Source: DATFFO01 sp963744905
GTDB lineage: Bacteria > Actinomycetota > Acidimicrobiia > Spongiisociales > ZC4RG35
Direction of reading: 5' to 3'
Length of the DNA stretch: 64,000 nucleotides
NCBI GenBank assembly: GCA_963744905.1
Contig: CAVUUV010000007.1
Span: forward strand, 124,001 to 188,000
Numbering within the stretch: the stretch's first letter is position 1; each line of letters begins with the position of its first letter. The position numbers and the translations under genes are program-made. Below the pieces are notes generated by a model that was given only the letters and a program-made list of their open reading frames with translations, was not told the DNA's origin and did not search any database. Shown one piece after another: positions 9,040-18,127 of this stretch.

Positions 9040-10092
9040 ATGGAGGTGCCCGACAGAGACCTGCCCCTTCGCCGGCGATTGTTCCGCTTCCTCAAGGCCG
9101 CCGCAGACGAGTTCGGCCAGGACATGGCGACCCGGTTCGCCGCCGCCCTCGCCTTCTACACGCTCTTCTCCCTCGTCCCCTTGCTGTTCCTGGTGGTGGG
9201 AACGGTCGGGTTCATCTCCTCGGAGACGGTCGTCACTCAGTCCGAATGCAGCACGGTGGAGGCGTCGGTGATTCCGGCCGACTCGAGCAATCCGCTCGAT
9301 CGTGCCCTTCTCCAGGTCAACGAGGTGGCGGGGAGCGCGGTGGCCGACCCCCTCGCCCAGCTCACCTGCCAGGCCGCCACGTACCGACAGTCCTTCCTGT
9401 GGATCGGTATCGCACTGGCCGCCTGGAGCGCTTCCGCGGTGCTACTGCACGTGCAGGGGATCCTCAATTTCATCTTTCAGGTCCCGCCCGACGAGATCCG
9501 GGGTTTCTTCAATGCCGTCATCCAGCGGGGAATAGCCCTGGTCAGCGCCATCGTTCTCTCGGCGCTGGTGTTCGCCCCGATCCTGGCCGTGGGGGCGGTG
9601 AACTTCCTGCGGGACCTATTCGACCTGGCCTGGCTTCGCAACTTGCTCTCGTTCCTGGTGCCATTGACGTCCCTGGTGATGTTGGTCGTCGTGGTCGGCC
9701 TCACCTTCCAGCTGTTGGTGAGAGCCAAGATTCCCTGGCAGGCTGCCCGCCGGGGCGGACTCTTCACCGCCCTGATCGGGCTGGCTGGAGCTTTCGGGGT
9801 CGGTTTCTACCTCAACCGGTTCGCCGTGGGTGGGGCTCTGGGGGCGATCGGCGGGGTGGCCATCCTCTTGTTCTTCTTCAACCTGATGTGGGCCATCTAT
9901 CTGTTCGGCGCCGAGGTGACCAAGGTCTACGCCGACTATCTCGATTACGGAGACATCGTCCCACCTTCACAACGTCAGCGTGCTGAGCAGACCCGGGTCG
10001 TGGAGCGACCGGTTCCGGAATCGCCGCTGCGCACCGGTGTGGTGGCCTTCGTGATCGGGTGGTTGACGGGCAGGTTGACCCGGCGGCCCTGA
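9040..10092 (+). CDS. YihY/BrkB-family inner membrane protein
   Basis: 350 residues. The family opening is clear: a short cytoplasmic N-terminus, then ATRFAAALAFYTLFSLVPLLFLVVG as first membrane segment, with about six helices in all and the conserved late block GAIGGVAILLFFFNLMWAIYLFGAEVTKVYA. An inserted, probably external loop of about 70 residues after the first helix holds two cysteines. It ends in a basic cytoplasmic tail. The family was once misannotated as RNase BN; its true role is unresolved. Divergent from ligC. Confidence 0.9.
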   Translation: MEVPDRDLPLRRRLFRFLKAAADEFGQDMATRFAAALAFYTLFSLVPLLFLVVGTVGFISSETVVTQSECSTVEASVIPADSSNPLDRALLQVNEVAGSAVADPLAQLTCQAATYRQSFLWIGIALAAWSASAVLLHVQGILNFIFQVPPDEIRGFFNAVIQRGIALVSAIVLSALVFAPILAVGAVNFLRDLFDLAWLRNLLSFLVPLTSLVMLVVVVGLTFQLLVRAKIPWQAARRGGLFTALIGLAGAFGVGFYLNRFAVGGALGAIGGVAILLFFFNLMWAIYLFGAEVTKVYADYLDYGDIVPPSQRQRAEQTRVVERPVPESPLRTGVVAFVIGWLTGRLTRRP

Positions 10093-10242
10093 AGCCGAGC
10101 CGGCTACGGCGCCGCTTGCTGTGTCCTCGTCCTTGACGCACCGCTGCGGGTGCGCCTGCGGACTGCGTCCTTGCCATCGACGCCGCCGACTCGCCGAAAC
10201 ATGCGACCGTAATTGCGACGCGGAGTACTTAGGATCGACATC

Positions 10243-12879
10243 GTGTCTGTCAACGGAAGCCCCGCCCGGTTCAGCGGAGTCCACGAGACCGCTGCGGTGG
10301 CCATAAGGATGGAGCTGGGCCTGACCGGCACCAAGCTGGTGTGTGGCACGGGCGTGTGCGGGGCCTGCACCATCTCCGTCGATGGAGTTGCCGTGGCCGG
10401 CTGTCTCCTCCCGGTCGAGGATCTGGAAGATGCGGACGTGGTGACCATCGAGGGGATCGGAGCCGGAGAGAGGCTCCACCCGGTCCAGGCCGCCTTCCTC
10501 GCCCACGACGCTCTCCAATGCGGCTACTGCACACCGGGGTTCGTGGTCGAGGCCGTCACCTTCTACGAGCGGTGGCGAGCCGACAACGGATCCCGGCGGC
10601 CGGAACGCGGGGTGATCGCCCGGGCACTGGCCGGACATCTGTGCAGGTGCGGCGCCTATCAGGGCATCTACGAGGCGGTGGCGGCAGCCTGCGCGGGCCA
10701 GTTCGAGGACGGAGGCACCACCGGGCCCCGTGTGGATGGACCGGAGAAGGTGACGGGGGTCGCTCGCTTCAGCACCGACGTTCATCTCGATGCGCTGGCG
10801 GGTCGCGTGATCCGCTCGCACATACCCCACGGTGAGTTGGTCTCGATAGACCCGACCGCCGCCCTGGCCCTGCCCGGAGTAGAAGCATTCGTGATGCTGG
10901 CCGAGCCAGGTGACCGGATCCGCTACAACGGCCAGCCCCTGGCGGCCATCGCCGCAACCGACCTGCCCACTGCGATGGCGGCGGAGCGGCGGGTCGCCGT
11001 GGCCATTGAACCCCTGCCCGAAGCGGTAGGGGCGGAGGCGGCTCTGGCCGAGGACGCTCCAGACGTCCATGGCTGGTGGATCCCTCCCTCCAACAACGAG
11101 GGCCCCCCAATGCCCAACTTCCGCCGCAAGAACCTGGTCGGTCCCACTCCGATCGGGACCACCAACCCCTTCTCGGTGGCGAGTCGGCTGCGAGCGGCCC
11201 GGCGTGCCCGGGACCCGTTCTTGGTGGAGGGGTGCTGGTCCACCTCGGTTCACTCACACACGGCGCTGGAACCACACAACGCCGTGGCCGAATGGCAGGG
11301 CGACGGCAGCCTCGTCGTGCACCTCTCGACCCAGGGAGTGTTCACCAGTCGGGACCGTTTGGCCAAGGAGCTGGGAGTCGACCCCGACCGCGTGACCATC
11401 GTGGCCGATTACGTGGGTGGTGCCTTCGGCGCCAAGCAGTCGTTGGGCATCGAGCCGGTGGCGGCGGCCCGTCTGGCCGAGGCGGCCTCCGCGCCGGTGA
11501 GGGTGGCTCAGACCCGCGCCGAGGAGTTGGCGGTGGGTGGGAACCGCCCCGGGGTGGACATCGATCTGGCCCTGCTCGGGTCGGCCCGGGGGGAATTGCG
11601 CGCCATCCACATGACGGCACGGGCCGACGGCGGCGCTTCGTCCGGCAGCCTGGTTGCCTCCTTCCTTCCCCGTCTGGTCTATCCCGGCGCTCCCCGCACT
11701 CTGCTCGACTATGACGTGGTGTCGAATGCTCCTCCGGCAACCGCCTTCCGGGCACCGGGGGGGCCTCCGGGGCTGTTCGCGCTGGAGCAGGCGGTCAATC
11801 AGCTGGCCGGACGCCTGGGTCGTGACCCGGTCGAGCTGCGCCGCTCCTGGAACGATCGGCCGCTCCGGACCGCCATGTATGACTGGGCCGCTTCCCACCC
11901 CTTGTGGGCCGAGCGCAACCACCGGGGTTCGGGTCGCTTCCGGCGGGGCGTGGGGGTGGCATTCGGTTCCTGGTTCAACGCCCACGAGACCGGAGTCGAG
12001 GTGACCGTGTGGGCCGGGCCGGAGGGGATCGGCGTGGCAACAGGAACCCAGGACATGGGCAACGGCACCAGAACCGCTCTCGCAACTGCTGTGGCGGGGG
12101 CGTTCGGAGTCGATCCGGCTGACGTCACCGTGCGGCTGGGGAGATCGAACCTGGGGCACGGTCCCATTTCCTCGGGCTCGCGCACCACCGCCACGGTGTG
12201 GCCCGCCGCCCGTTCGGCCGCCGATCAGGTTCTGGGGTTGCTGCTGGACCAGGTTCGGTATGGCCTGGGGATGGAGGGCGCCGAGCTGGTGGCGGGGGGA
12301 GTGGTCCATGCCGGGGAGCAGCTTCCGTGGGTGGAGCTCCTGAGCCGGTTGGAGCAGGTGACGGTGACGGCGGGTCGGCCTCGCGACGAGTCGCGTCTGG
12401 TGCCATTCCCGTTCTCGGTCGGTGGCCTGGAGTTCGGCCGGGGCTTGAGTGAGTCGGCCGTCCTGGTCCAGGTCGAGGTCGACACCCTGGTGGGACACGT
12501 CCGGGTCCTGCGGGCGGAGACGGCCGTGGCGGCGGGGAAGATCCACGCCCCCGAGCTGGCCCGGAGTCAGGTGTTCGGGGGGATCGTCCAGGGCCTGGGG
12601 ATGGCCTTCCATGAGCAGCGCTTGCTCCACCACCCCACCGGGGCCGTGATCACGGCCAATCTCGAGGATTACCACCTGATGGGGATCGCCGACACACCGG
12701 TGATGGATGTCCTGTTCGTCGAAACCGGCTTCGAGCATGTGGCCGGTGGCGGGGTGGGCCTGTCCGAGCTGGCTCTGGTGGCGGTCCCGGCGTCGGCGGC
12801 CGACGCGGTGGCCCAGGCCACCGGTCGCCCCTTTCATCGGCTTCCCATCCTCCCGGCGGACGTGGTGGCACAGTCGTGA
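10243..12879 (+). CDS. Molybdenum hydroxylase, fused [2Fe-2S] and molybdopterin-binding subunits (xanthine dehydrogenase family)
   Basis: About 878 residues from GTG 10243, preceded by an AGGA ribosome-binding site. Residues 1-145 are a complete two-cluster [2Fe-2S] domain: CGTGVCGACT plus a further Cys for the plant-type cluster, then CGYCTPGFV and CRCGAYQGI for the second. From about 150 on is the Mo-cofactor subunit: IRYNGQPLAAIAA, EPHNAVAEW, VGGAFGAKQS, FRAPGGPPG, GTQDMGNGTRT and GVGLSELALVAVP with the likely active-site Glu. These normally separate subunits are fused. The FAD subunit follows with a GTGA overlap. Substrate (aldehyde, purine or other N-heterocycle) is unknown; cofactor assembly genes are not nearby. 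Confidence 0.9.
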   Translation: MSVNGSPARFSGVHETAAVAIRMELGLTGTKLVCGTGVCGACTISVDGVAVAGCLLPVEDLEDADVVTIEGIGAGERLHPVQAAFLAHDALQCGYCTPGFVVEAVTFYERWRADNGSRRPERGVIARALAGHLCRCGAYQGIYEAVAAACAGQFEDGGTTGPRVDGPEKVTGVARFSTDVHLDALAGRVIRSHIPHGELVSIDPTAALALPGVEAFVMLAEPGDRIRYNGQPLAAIAATDLPTAMAAERRVAVAIEPLPEAVGAEAALAEDAPDVHGWWIPPSNNEGPPMPNFRRKNLVGPTPIGTTNPFSVASRLRAARRARDPFLVEGCWSTSVHSHTALEPHNAVAEWQGDGSLVVHLSTQGVFTSRDRLAKELGVDPDRVTIVADYVGGAFGAKQSLGIEPVAAARLAEAASAPVRVAQTRAEELAVGGNRPGVDIDLALLGSARGELRAIHMTARADGGASSGSLVASFLPRLVYPGAPRTLLDYDVVSNAPPATAFRAPGGPPGLFALEQAVNQLAGRLGRDPVELRRSWNDRPLRTAMYDWAASHPLWAERNHRGSGRFRRGVGVAFGSWFNAHETGVEVTVWAGPEGIGVATGTQDMGNGTRTALATAVAGAFGVDPADVTVRLGRSNLGHGPISSGSRTTATVWPAARSAADQVLGLLLDQVRYGLGMEGAELVAGGVVHAGEQLPWVELLSRLEQVTVTAGRPRDESRLVPFPFSVGGLEFGRGLSESAVLVQVEVDTLVGHVRVLRAETAVAAGKIHAPELARSQVFGGIVQGLGMAFHEQRLLHHPTGAVITANLEDYHLMGIADTPVMDVLFVETGFEHVAGGGVGLSELALVAVPASAADAVAQATGRPFHRLPILPADVVAQS

Positions 12880-13847
12880 AGAAGCCCGTCGACCTGGACC
12901 AGGCCACCGCAGCCGAGGGCGAGTATCGAGCGGGTGGCACCGATCTCCAGGCACGACGTCGTCTCGGGCTGTCCCGGGCCGAGATCATCGACCTGCGCCA
13001 CGTGCCCGGCCTGGACCGGATCACCTGGTCCGATGACGGGACGGAGATCGGGGCCATGGTGCGCATCGCCACCGTGGCCACGGATCGGCCATTGGCCGAC
13101 GCCTACCCCGGCCTGAGCGCCACAGCCGGCGCTCTTGCCACTCCCCAGATCCGGGCGGTGGCCACGGTGGGCGGCAACCTGCTCCAGCGCACTCGATGCC
13201 CCTACTACCGGCACCCCGGATTCGAATGCCTCAAGTCGGGTGGCGGATCATGTCCGGCCCGGGAGGGCCAGCACGGGCACGGGGTCATCTTCGACGAGAG
13301 CCCCTGCGTGGCGCCCCATCCCTCGTCGCTGGCCATGGCGTTGATCGCCTATGAGGGGCGGGTCACGGTTGCGGGTGGCCCCGACCGCTCCGTGGTCGAG
13401 TTGCTGGGAGACGGATCCGATGGCTCCCGAGACAACCAGCTCGACCAGGGCGAGGTGCTGGCGACCGTGCGGGTCGGGCCCCCGGTAGCCGAGCGAGCTG
13501 CATACGGGCGAGTGGCCGGAAGGGTGCTGGCAGAGTGGCCGACCGTCGAAGCGATCTGTCGGTTGGGAGTCGACGAGGGGGCCATCACCTGGGCGGTAGT
13601 GGTGGCGGGGGCAGTGGCACCGGTGCCGCGGCGGCTGACCGCCGTAGAACAGGCCCTGGTCGGGCGGGAGGTCGAGGACCCCGAGCTGTTGCGGCGGGCT
13701 ACGGCGGCGGCGGCCGAGGGAGCCAGTCCCCTGCCCATGACTGCTCACAAGCCGTTGCTGCTGTCGGGGCTCGTGGCCGATGTGGTGGAGCGGGCGCTGG
13801 CGGGGTCGCCGGGTGGGGAGGCGTCGGCCGGGGAACGAGGCCTGTGA
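12876..13847 (+). CDS. FAD-binding subunit of molybdenum hydroxylase (YagS/PaoB-like)
   Basis: 323 residues from GTG 12876, overlapping the stop of the Mo subunit by 4 bp. FAD-binding features are YRAGGTDLQ near the N-terminus and TVGGNLLQRTRCPYYR (about residue 100). Four cysteines follow the pattern of the YagS/PaoB subgroup (RTRC, FECLK, GGSC, ESPC), which in E. coli PaoB hold an extra [4Fe-4S] cluster; that cluster is inferred here. The subunit carries electrons from the Fe-S centres to FAD and the external acceptor. Together with the fused subunit it would form a two-polypeptide version of the usual three-subunit enzyme. Confidence 0.88.
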   Translation: MKKPVDLDQATAAEGEYRAGGTDLQARRRLGLSRAEIIDLRHVPGLDRITWSDDGTEIGAMVRIATVATDRPLADAYPGLSATAGALATPQIRAVATVGGNLLQRTRCPYYRHPGFECLKSGGGSCPAREGQHGHGVIFDESPCVAPHPSSLAMALIAYEGRVTVAGGPDRSVVELLGDGSDGSRDNQLDQGEVLATVRVGPPVAERAAYGRVAGRVLAEWPTVEAICRLGVDEGAITWAVVVAGAVAPVPRRLTAVEQALVGREVEDPELLRRATAAAAEGASPLPMTAHKPLLLSGLVADVVERALAGSPGGEASAGERGL

Positions 13848-13921
13848 CCGCGGCCCGGGTGCTCTCACCAGCCCCAACGTGCCCCTTCCTGATGACTTAT
13901 GGGCGGTTGTAGGCTGGCGTC

Positions 13922-14488
13922 GTGGCCATCGACATCGCCGGTTTCGTCACGGATCTGAAGGAACACGCCATCGACCACGGCTTCCACGTCCACGACGAGC
14001 GCCATATCGTCGAGACTTACTCTCTCCGTCAGTCCTGGGAGGTCGATCTGCACCCGGAGTCCGGTTGTGGGCGGCCCATCGACCTCCACCTTGCCCTGGA
14101 TGTCGATCCCCGTGTCCTCCTCGCTCTCCAGGACAAGCTCGACGAGATGGTCGACGATTGGGAGGAACCGCCCGACGAGTTCCATCTCGACCTGTATTTC
14201 AACTGGGCTGCACCTCCTCTGGCCGCGCCTCCCGACCTGTTGGTTCTGGCCACCGACCTGGCCGGCATTGGTGGCATGGCCCTCTCGATCGAGGTCTCCG
14301 CCATCGACAGCTATGGGGCGGTCACCGACGCACCGGAGCGACGCCTCACCCTCATCGGCCGGACCTCGGTCTCGCTGGTGGAGATGATGATGGGACGCGA
14401 TCAGTTGTGTGAGGCACTTGATCGTTCACGGGAGGTCAGTGAATACCTGTTGGACCGGATCGACGAGTGGATGTCCGAGGAAGCCTGA
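13922..14488 (+). CDS. Conserved-looking hypothetical acidic protein
   Basis: 188 residues from GTG 13922; family not recognised. It is acidic (many Asp and Glu), has no signal peptide or membrane segment, and reads as a soluble alpha/beta protein. Visible stretches are GCGRPIDLHLALDVDPRVLL, FHLDLYFNWAAPPL and a helical C-terminus EALDRSREVSEYLLDRIDEW. It stands alone, 74 bp after the FAD subunit, and is convergent with the membrane protein at 14504. An 8-bp inverted repeat spans both stop codons. Coding character is clear from codon use; no function is proposed. Confidence 0.7.
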   Translation: MAIDIAGFVTDLKEHAIDHGFHVHDERHIVETYSLRQSWEVDLHPESGCGRPIDLHLALDVDPRVLLALQDKLDEMVDDWEEPPDEFHLDLYFNWAAPPLAAPPDLLVLATDLAGIGGMALSIEVSAIDSYGAVTDAPERRLTLIGRTSVSLVEMMMGRDQLCEALDRSREVSEYLLDRIDEWMSEEA

Positions 14489-14509
14489 TCCGCCGGCCAC
14501 CGATCAGGC
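14483..14509. terminator. Short inverted repeat spanning two convergent stop codons
   Basis: GCCTGATC (14483-14490) and GATCAGGC (14502-14509) form an 8-bp perfect stem with an 11-nt loop. The left arm carries the TGA of the rightward gene and the right arm the TGA of the leftward gene, so one hairpin could end both transcripts. No T-run is present. Confidence 0.45.
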
Positions 14510-16216
14510 GGCGGGACTCACCTGGAAGCGGATGATCCCGTCGATGACGCTGGCGCGATAGGTGTGGCCGGCCCGGGAGAGCTCACCGCCGATGTCGGAC
14601 AGCCTGGGGTGGTCGATGTCTATCCCGAGTGAGCCGAGAAGATCCTTGCGGGCGGGGGGGCTCAGATCGGGCTCGGCCCACGCCACCGCCATTCCCATCG
14701 CCACCAGGATGTCCCGGTCGGAGCCGTTGCCGACCGGTGTCATGTCCAGGGTCAGCACCCGGTCACTGTCGAAGGAGAGGTGAATGTTGGCAGTCAGGTC
14801 GGTGGATACGGGTTCACTGCCGGCGTCGATGGCCAGGTTGTATGCGTAGGCGCTGGCCAGCTTGTTCCACTGCTCGATGAAGCTGGGCTGGTTCTGGGGA
14901 ACCGTGGTGCTCGGCGGGCCGACAGAGGGGGCGGCAGTGGTGGCGGGAGTGCGATCGATCGCATTGGCCACGCTGGAGGGGGTGGTGGGGATGGTCGTCG
15001 GGATGGTGGCGGTTGCACCGGTGCCACCGAACAGCGAAATGGCTCCCCACACGAGAGCGGCCAGAAGCCCCATCGCCGCCAGGCCCACCACCGAGATCAT
15101 GGCCCACTGGCGCAGGTTCTCTGCGTCGTCGGAGGGGGCCCTGGCGTCGTCGGAGGTGTGCTCGGGTGGGACGACCGGGTCCTCGCTGGGGCGGACGAAG
15201 GATCGAATCCATGTGATGCGGTCGCGAATCCGTTCCAGCAGGGCGACGGCGACGGCGGCGAGCGAATCCTCCTTGATGGGTTCGGACGGCGCCGGTTCAA
15301 CCGGCGTCGCGGGTGCCATCTCCATGGGGACCACTCCTGCCTCGTCCTCATCCTCGGCCGGGGCCGGGTAGTGATTGGGCCCGGGCAGGTCGGGCTCCGG
15401 GTCGAGAGGGAGCGCGGCGATCTCACCCTCGTCTGATGTCGCCTCGGGATGGGCCGTCTCCGTCGGCTCAGGTGCCGGCGGGTACGTTTCGGTCCTCCCG
15501 GACGGACCGGGCACGGGCGCCAGGGCGGAGGGTAGGAGCTGCTCAGCCGGGCCCGGTGGCGTGGACCCGGTAGAAGACTCCGCAGGCCCGCCGTTGGCGG
15601 AGTGCTGCCATGGATGATGGTCGGCGTGGTCGGGAATGGGGGCGGGCGGGGGAGGGCTCGAGAAACGAACCGGCTCCGGTTCGGTGGGCGGATAGACCGG
15701 ACGAGCCGGATTGGGGCCGTGGATCGAGTCGGGCCTGATCGAGCCGGACTCATCCCCAGCATCCAGCGGCAGTTCCTGTTCAACCGCGTCTTCGTCGAGG
15801 GAGTCCCACAGCGGGACCTCGCTTGCCCGCTCCGAGTGGTCGGGCTGAGGGACGTATCCGTTCTGACCCGTGGCCTGGGACTGGTCGTCGGCGACCAGTT
15901 CGCTGCCGTTCCCCTCGCCGGGGACCCCCGTGATCTCGGGAGTCTCACCGGACAGGAACTGGCCGAATTGGCTCGCCGTGTAGGGATGGAACGAGATCGA
16001 ATCGCCGTCGGCTGTGACCCGGTAGTGATCTGAAGATAGCCGCACGAAGCCGGTCTCATCTCGGGGCCAGGAGCCGATAACTGTATCGGCGTGGCGCAGG
16101 CGGACGCTGTTGCCCTGGAACTCGAGAGCGATGTCGATCAGCTCTTCGCCGAGCTGCATTTCGCCCGCGAACACGTATGTCTGCGTTGACGTCAGTGGAC
16201 TCACCCTCGTGGTCAT
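14504..16216 (-). CDS. Unknown single-pass membrane protein with N-terminal beta domain, Pro/Glu-rich linker and extracytoplasmic C-terminal domain
   Basis: 570 residues; family not recognised. Order seen: residues 1-100, a compact beta-rich domain (YVFAGEMQLGEELIDIALEF, then VIGSWPRDETGFVRLSS); 100-340, a low-complexity segment rich in Pro, Glu and Ser; about 375-395, one membrane helix (WAMISVVGLAAMGLLAALVW); a Thr-rich external linker; then about 130 residues ending HTYRASVIDGIIRFQVSP. The layout, with the N-terminal domain inside and the C-terminal domain outside, resembles a signalling or cell-surface sensor but no enzymatic motif is visible. ATG 16216 has no good ribosome-binding site. 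It lies downstream of thioredoxin on the same strand, 81 bp away. Confidence 0.7.
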   Translation of the reverse strand: MTTRVSPLTSTQTYVFAGEMQLGEELIDIALEFQGNSVRLRHADTVIGSWPRDETGFVRLSSDHYRVTADGDSISFHPYTASQFGQFLSGETPEITGVPGEGNGSELVADDQSQATGQNGYVPQPDHSERASEVPLWDSLDEDAVEQELPLDAGDESGSIRPDSIHGPNPARPVYPPTEPEPVRFSSPPPPAPIPDHADHHPWQHSANGGPAESSTGSTPPGPAEQLLPSALAPVPGPSGRTETYPPAPEPTETAHPEATSDEGEIAALPLDPEPDLPGPNHYPAPAEDEDEAGVVPMEMAPATPVEPAPSEPIKEDSLAAVAVALLERIRDRITWIRSFVRPSEDPVVPPEHTSDDARAPSDDAENLRQWAMISVVGLAAMGLLAALVWGAISLFGGTGATATIPTTIPTTPSSVANAIDRTPATTAAPSVGPPSTTVPQNQPSFIEQWNKLASAYAYNLAIDAGSEPVSTDLTANIHLSFDSDRVLTLDMTPVGNGSDRDILVAMGMAVAWAEPDLSPPARKDLLGSLGIDIDHPRLSDIGGELSRAGHTYRASVIDGIIRFQVSPAA

Positions 16217-16297
16217 CGTCAGAACCGTGTCGAGTCTTGAGCCTCGCCGTCAGCGAGTATCCGGTCGACCCGGTGCGATCGGGAGACTCTGGTTTCC

Positions 16298-16696
16298 TCA
16301 GGTGGTGAGGATCTCCGCTTCCACTTCCTGGTCGACCCGGAATTGATCGGCTATCTGGGCCTTGACGTCTTCCATGTTCAGGGCCTCGACCTGTGTGATC
16401 AGATCTTCCAGGGCAGCAGGGGGCAGGGCGCCGGCCTGGTTGAAGAGGAGGATCTGATCGCGGAACACCATCAGGGTTGGGATCGATTGCACCCCGTACG
16501 CACCGGCCAGCTCGGGCTGGTCCTCGGTGTCCACCTTGGCGAAGACGATGCCGGGATGGGTTTCCGACGACGTTTGGTAGACGGGGGCGAAAGACCGACA
16601 CGGCCCGCACCAGGCGGCCCAGAAGTCGACCAGGACTGTGTCGTTGTCCTGGATCGTCTCGTGGAAGTTCTCTCCGGTCAGGGTCACGGTTGCCAT
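16298..16696 (-). CDS. trxA: Thioredoxin
   Basis: 132 residues starting MATVTLTGENFHET. The redox site WCGPC is at about residues 31-35 in DFWAAWCGPCRSF, with the cis-proline region SIPTLMVF near 75. It is a cytosolic dithiol reductase for ribonucleotide reductase, methionine sulfoxide reductase and others; msrA lies elsewhere in the window at 23500. A C-terminal extension of about 25 residues (MEDVKAQIADQFRVDQEVEAE) goes beyond the usual 105-110 residue fold. ATG 16696 fits the family start better than in-frame upstream codons. It is divergent from glgC, with 200 bp between. Confidence 0.93.
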   Translation of the reverse strand: MATVTLTGENFHETIQDNDTVLVDFWAAWCGPCRSFAPVYQTSSETHPGIVFAKVDTEDQPELAGAYGVQSIPTLMVFRDQILLFNQAGALPPAALEDLITQVEALNMEDVKAQIADQFRVDQEVEAEILTT

Positions 16697-16897
16697 GGGC
16701 TCTCCGCTCGGGGCTGAAACGAAAGTGACCCCCACAGGCTACCGCCGAGCGGGGATATCTCGATCATCGTCACTCCTTCACATGGTGAGCGACACACAGG
16801 TACGCTCGCCTGACGTGGACTCGTCATCAGGATCCCAGAGGTCGCCGACCAAACGGCCTTTCCTTTCGGCTGAGGGCGGCGCCGACGGGGTGCCCGG

Positions 16898-18127
16898 GTG
16901 AACAGCTCTCAGGTGCTGTCGATGGTGCTGGCCGGCGGGGAGGGCAAACGTCTCATGCCGCTCACCAGGGATCGGGCCAAACCGGCCGTTCCATTCGGCG
17001 GCCATTACCGGCTCATCGACTTCGCCCTCTCCAACCTCGTCAACGGCGGCCAGCGCCGAATCGTGGTGCTCACCCAGTACAAGAGCCACAGCCTCAATAT
17101 CCATCTCTCCCGCACGTGGCGCATGTCCACACTTCTGGGAAGCTACGTGACCTCGGTGCCTGCTCAGATGCGCCTCGGTGAGCGCTGGTTCCTGGGTTCG
17201 GCGGACGCCATATTCCAGAACCTGAACATCGTCGCCGACGAGCAGCCCGACTACATCTTCGTGTTCGGTGCAGACCACATTTATCGCATGGATCCCTCCC
17301 AGATGCTGCAGGCGCACATCGAGAGCGGGGCAGGAGCCACGGTGGCGGGGATCCGGGTGCCGCGAGAGGAGGCAGGTTCATTCGGGGTGATCGAGCTGGA
17401 GGGAAGGTCGAACCGCATCGCTCACTTCTTGGAGAAGCCCCAGGACCCACCACCCACCCCGGACGACCCGGAGGCGTGCCTGGCCTCCATGGGCAACTAC
17501 GTCTTCACCACCGAGGCGCTTCTCGAGGAAGTCCGCGAGGACGCCGACGACGATTCCTCCCGACACGACGTGGGAGGGAACCTGATCCCCAGCCTGGTGG
17601 AGAAGGGTGTGGTCAGCTGCTACGACTTCAGCCTGAACGAGGTGCCGGGCGTAGGGCCGCGCGAGCGTGGCTACTGGCGCGACGTGGGAACCCTCGACTC
17701 GTACTTCGAAGCGCAAATGGATCTGGTATCGGCCGAGCCCGTCTTCAGCCTCTACAACGATGAATGGCCGATCTATACCTCGGACCGGACCAGCCCACCG
17801 GCCAAGATCGTGGCGGTGGCCGAGCACGGGGCCGGTGAGGTAGCAGACGCCCTGCTGTCCAACGGCGTCATCCTCTCCGGCGCCTACGTGCGACGCACGG
17901 TGGCTTCGCCCGGGGTCAGGATCGAGCCGGGGGCGGTGGTGGACGGAGCGATTCTCATGGACGACGTCCATGTCGGGTCCGGGGCGGTGCTGCGCGACGT
18001 CATCATCGACAAGAACGTCGAGGTGCCGCCCGGTGCGGAGATCGGTGTCGACCGGGAGAGAGATGCGCAGCGTTTCACCGTGTCCGACGGCGGGGTCGTA
18101 GCTGTGGCAAAGGGTCAGATCGTCTGA
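16898..18127 (+). CDS. glgC: Glucose-1-phosphate adenylyltransferase (ADP-glucose pyrophosphorylase)
   Basis: 409 residues from GTG 16898. The nucleotide-binding opening LAGGEGKRLMPLTRDRAKPAVPFGG is nearly canonical, with HRDVGTLDSY-type WRDVGTLDSYFEAQMDL at about residue 255 and a C-terminal left-handed beta-helix with hexapeptide-like repeats. It makes ADP-glucose from ATP and glucose-1-phosphate, the committed step of bacterial glycogen synthesis. The convergent neighbour is glgX, and the two coding regions overlap by 13 bp at their 3' ends, so glycogen synthesis and debranching genes sit tail to tail. No glgA or glgB is visible. Confidence 0.96.
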   Translation: MNSSQVLSMVLAGGEGKRLMPLTRDRAKPAVPFGGHYRLIDFALSNLVNGGQRRIVVLTQYKSHSLNIHLSRTWRMSTLLGSYVTSVPAQMRLGERWFLGSADAIFQNLNIVADEQPDYIFVFGADHIYRMDPSQMLQAHIESGAGATVAGIRVPREEAGSFGVIELEGRSNRIAHFLEKPQDPPPTPDDPEACLASMGNYVFTTEALLEEVREDADDDSSRHDVGGNLIPSLVEKGVVSCYDFSLNEVPGVGPRERGYWRDVGTLDSYFEAQMDLVSAEPVFSLYNDEWPIYTSDRTSPPAKIVAVAEHGAGEVADALLSNGVILSGAYVRRTVASPGVRIEPGAVVDGAILMDDVHVGSGAVLRDVIIDKNVEVPPGAEIGVDRERDAQRFTVSDGGVVAVAKGQIV

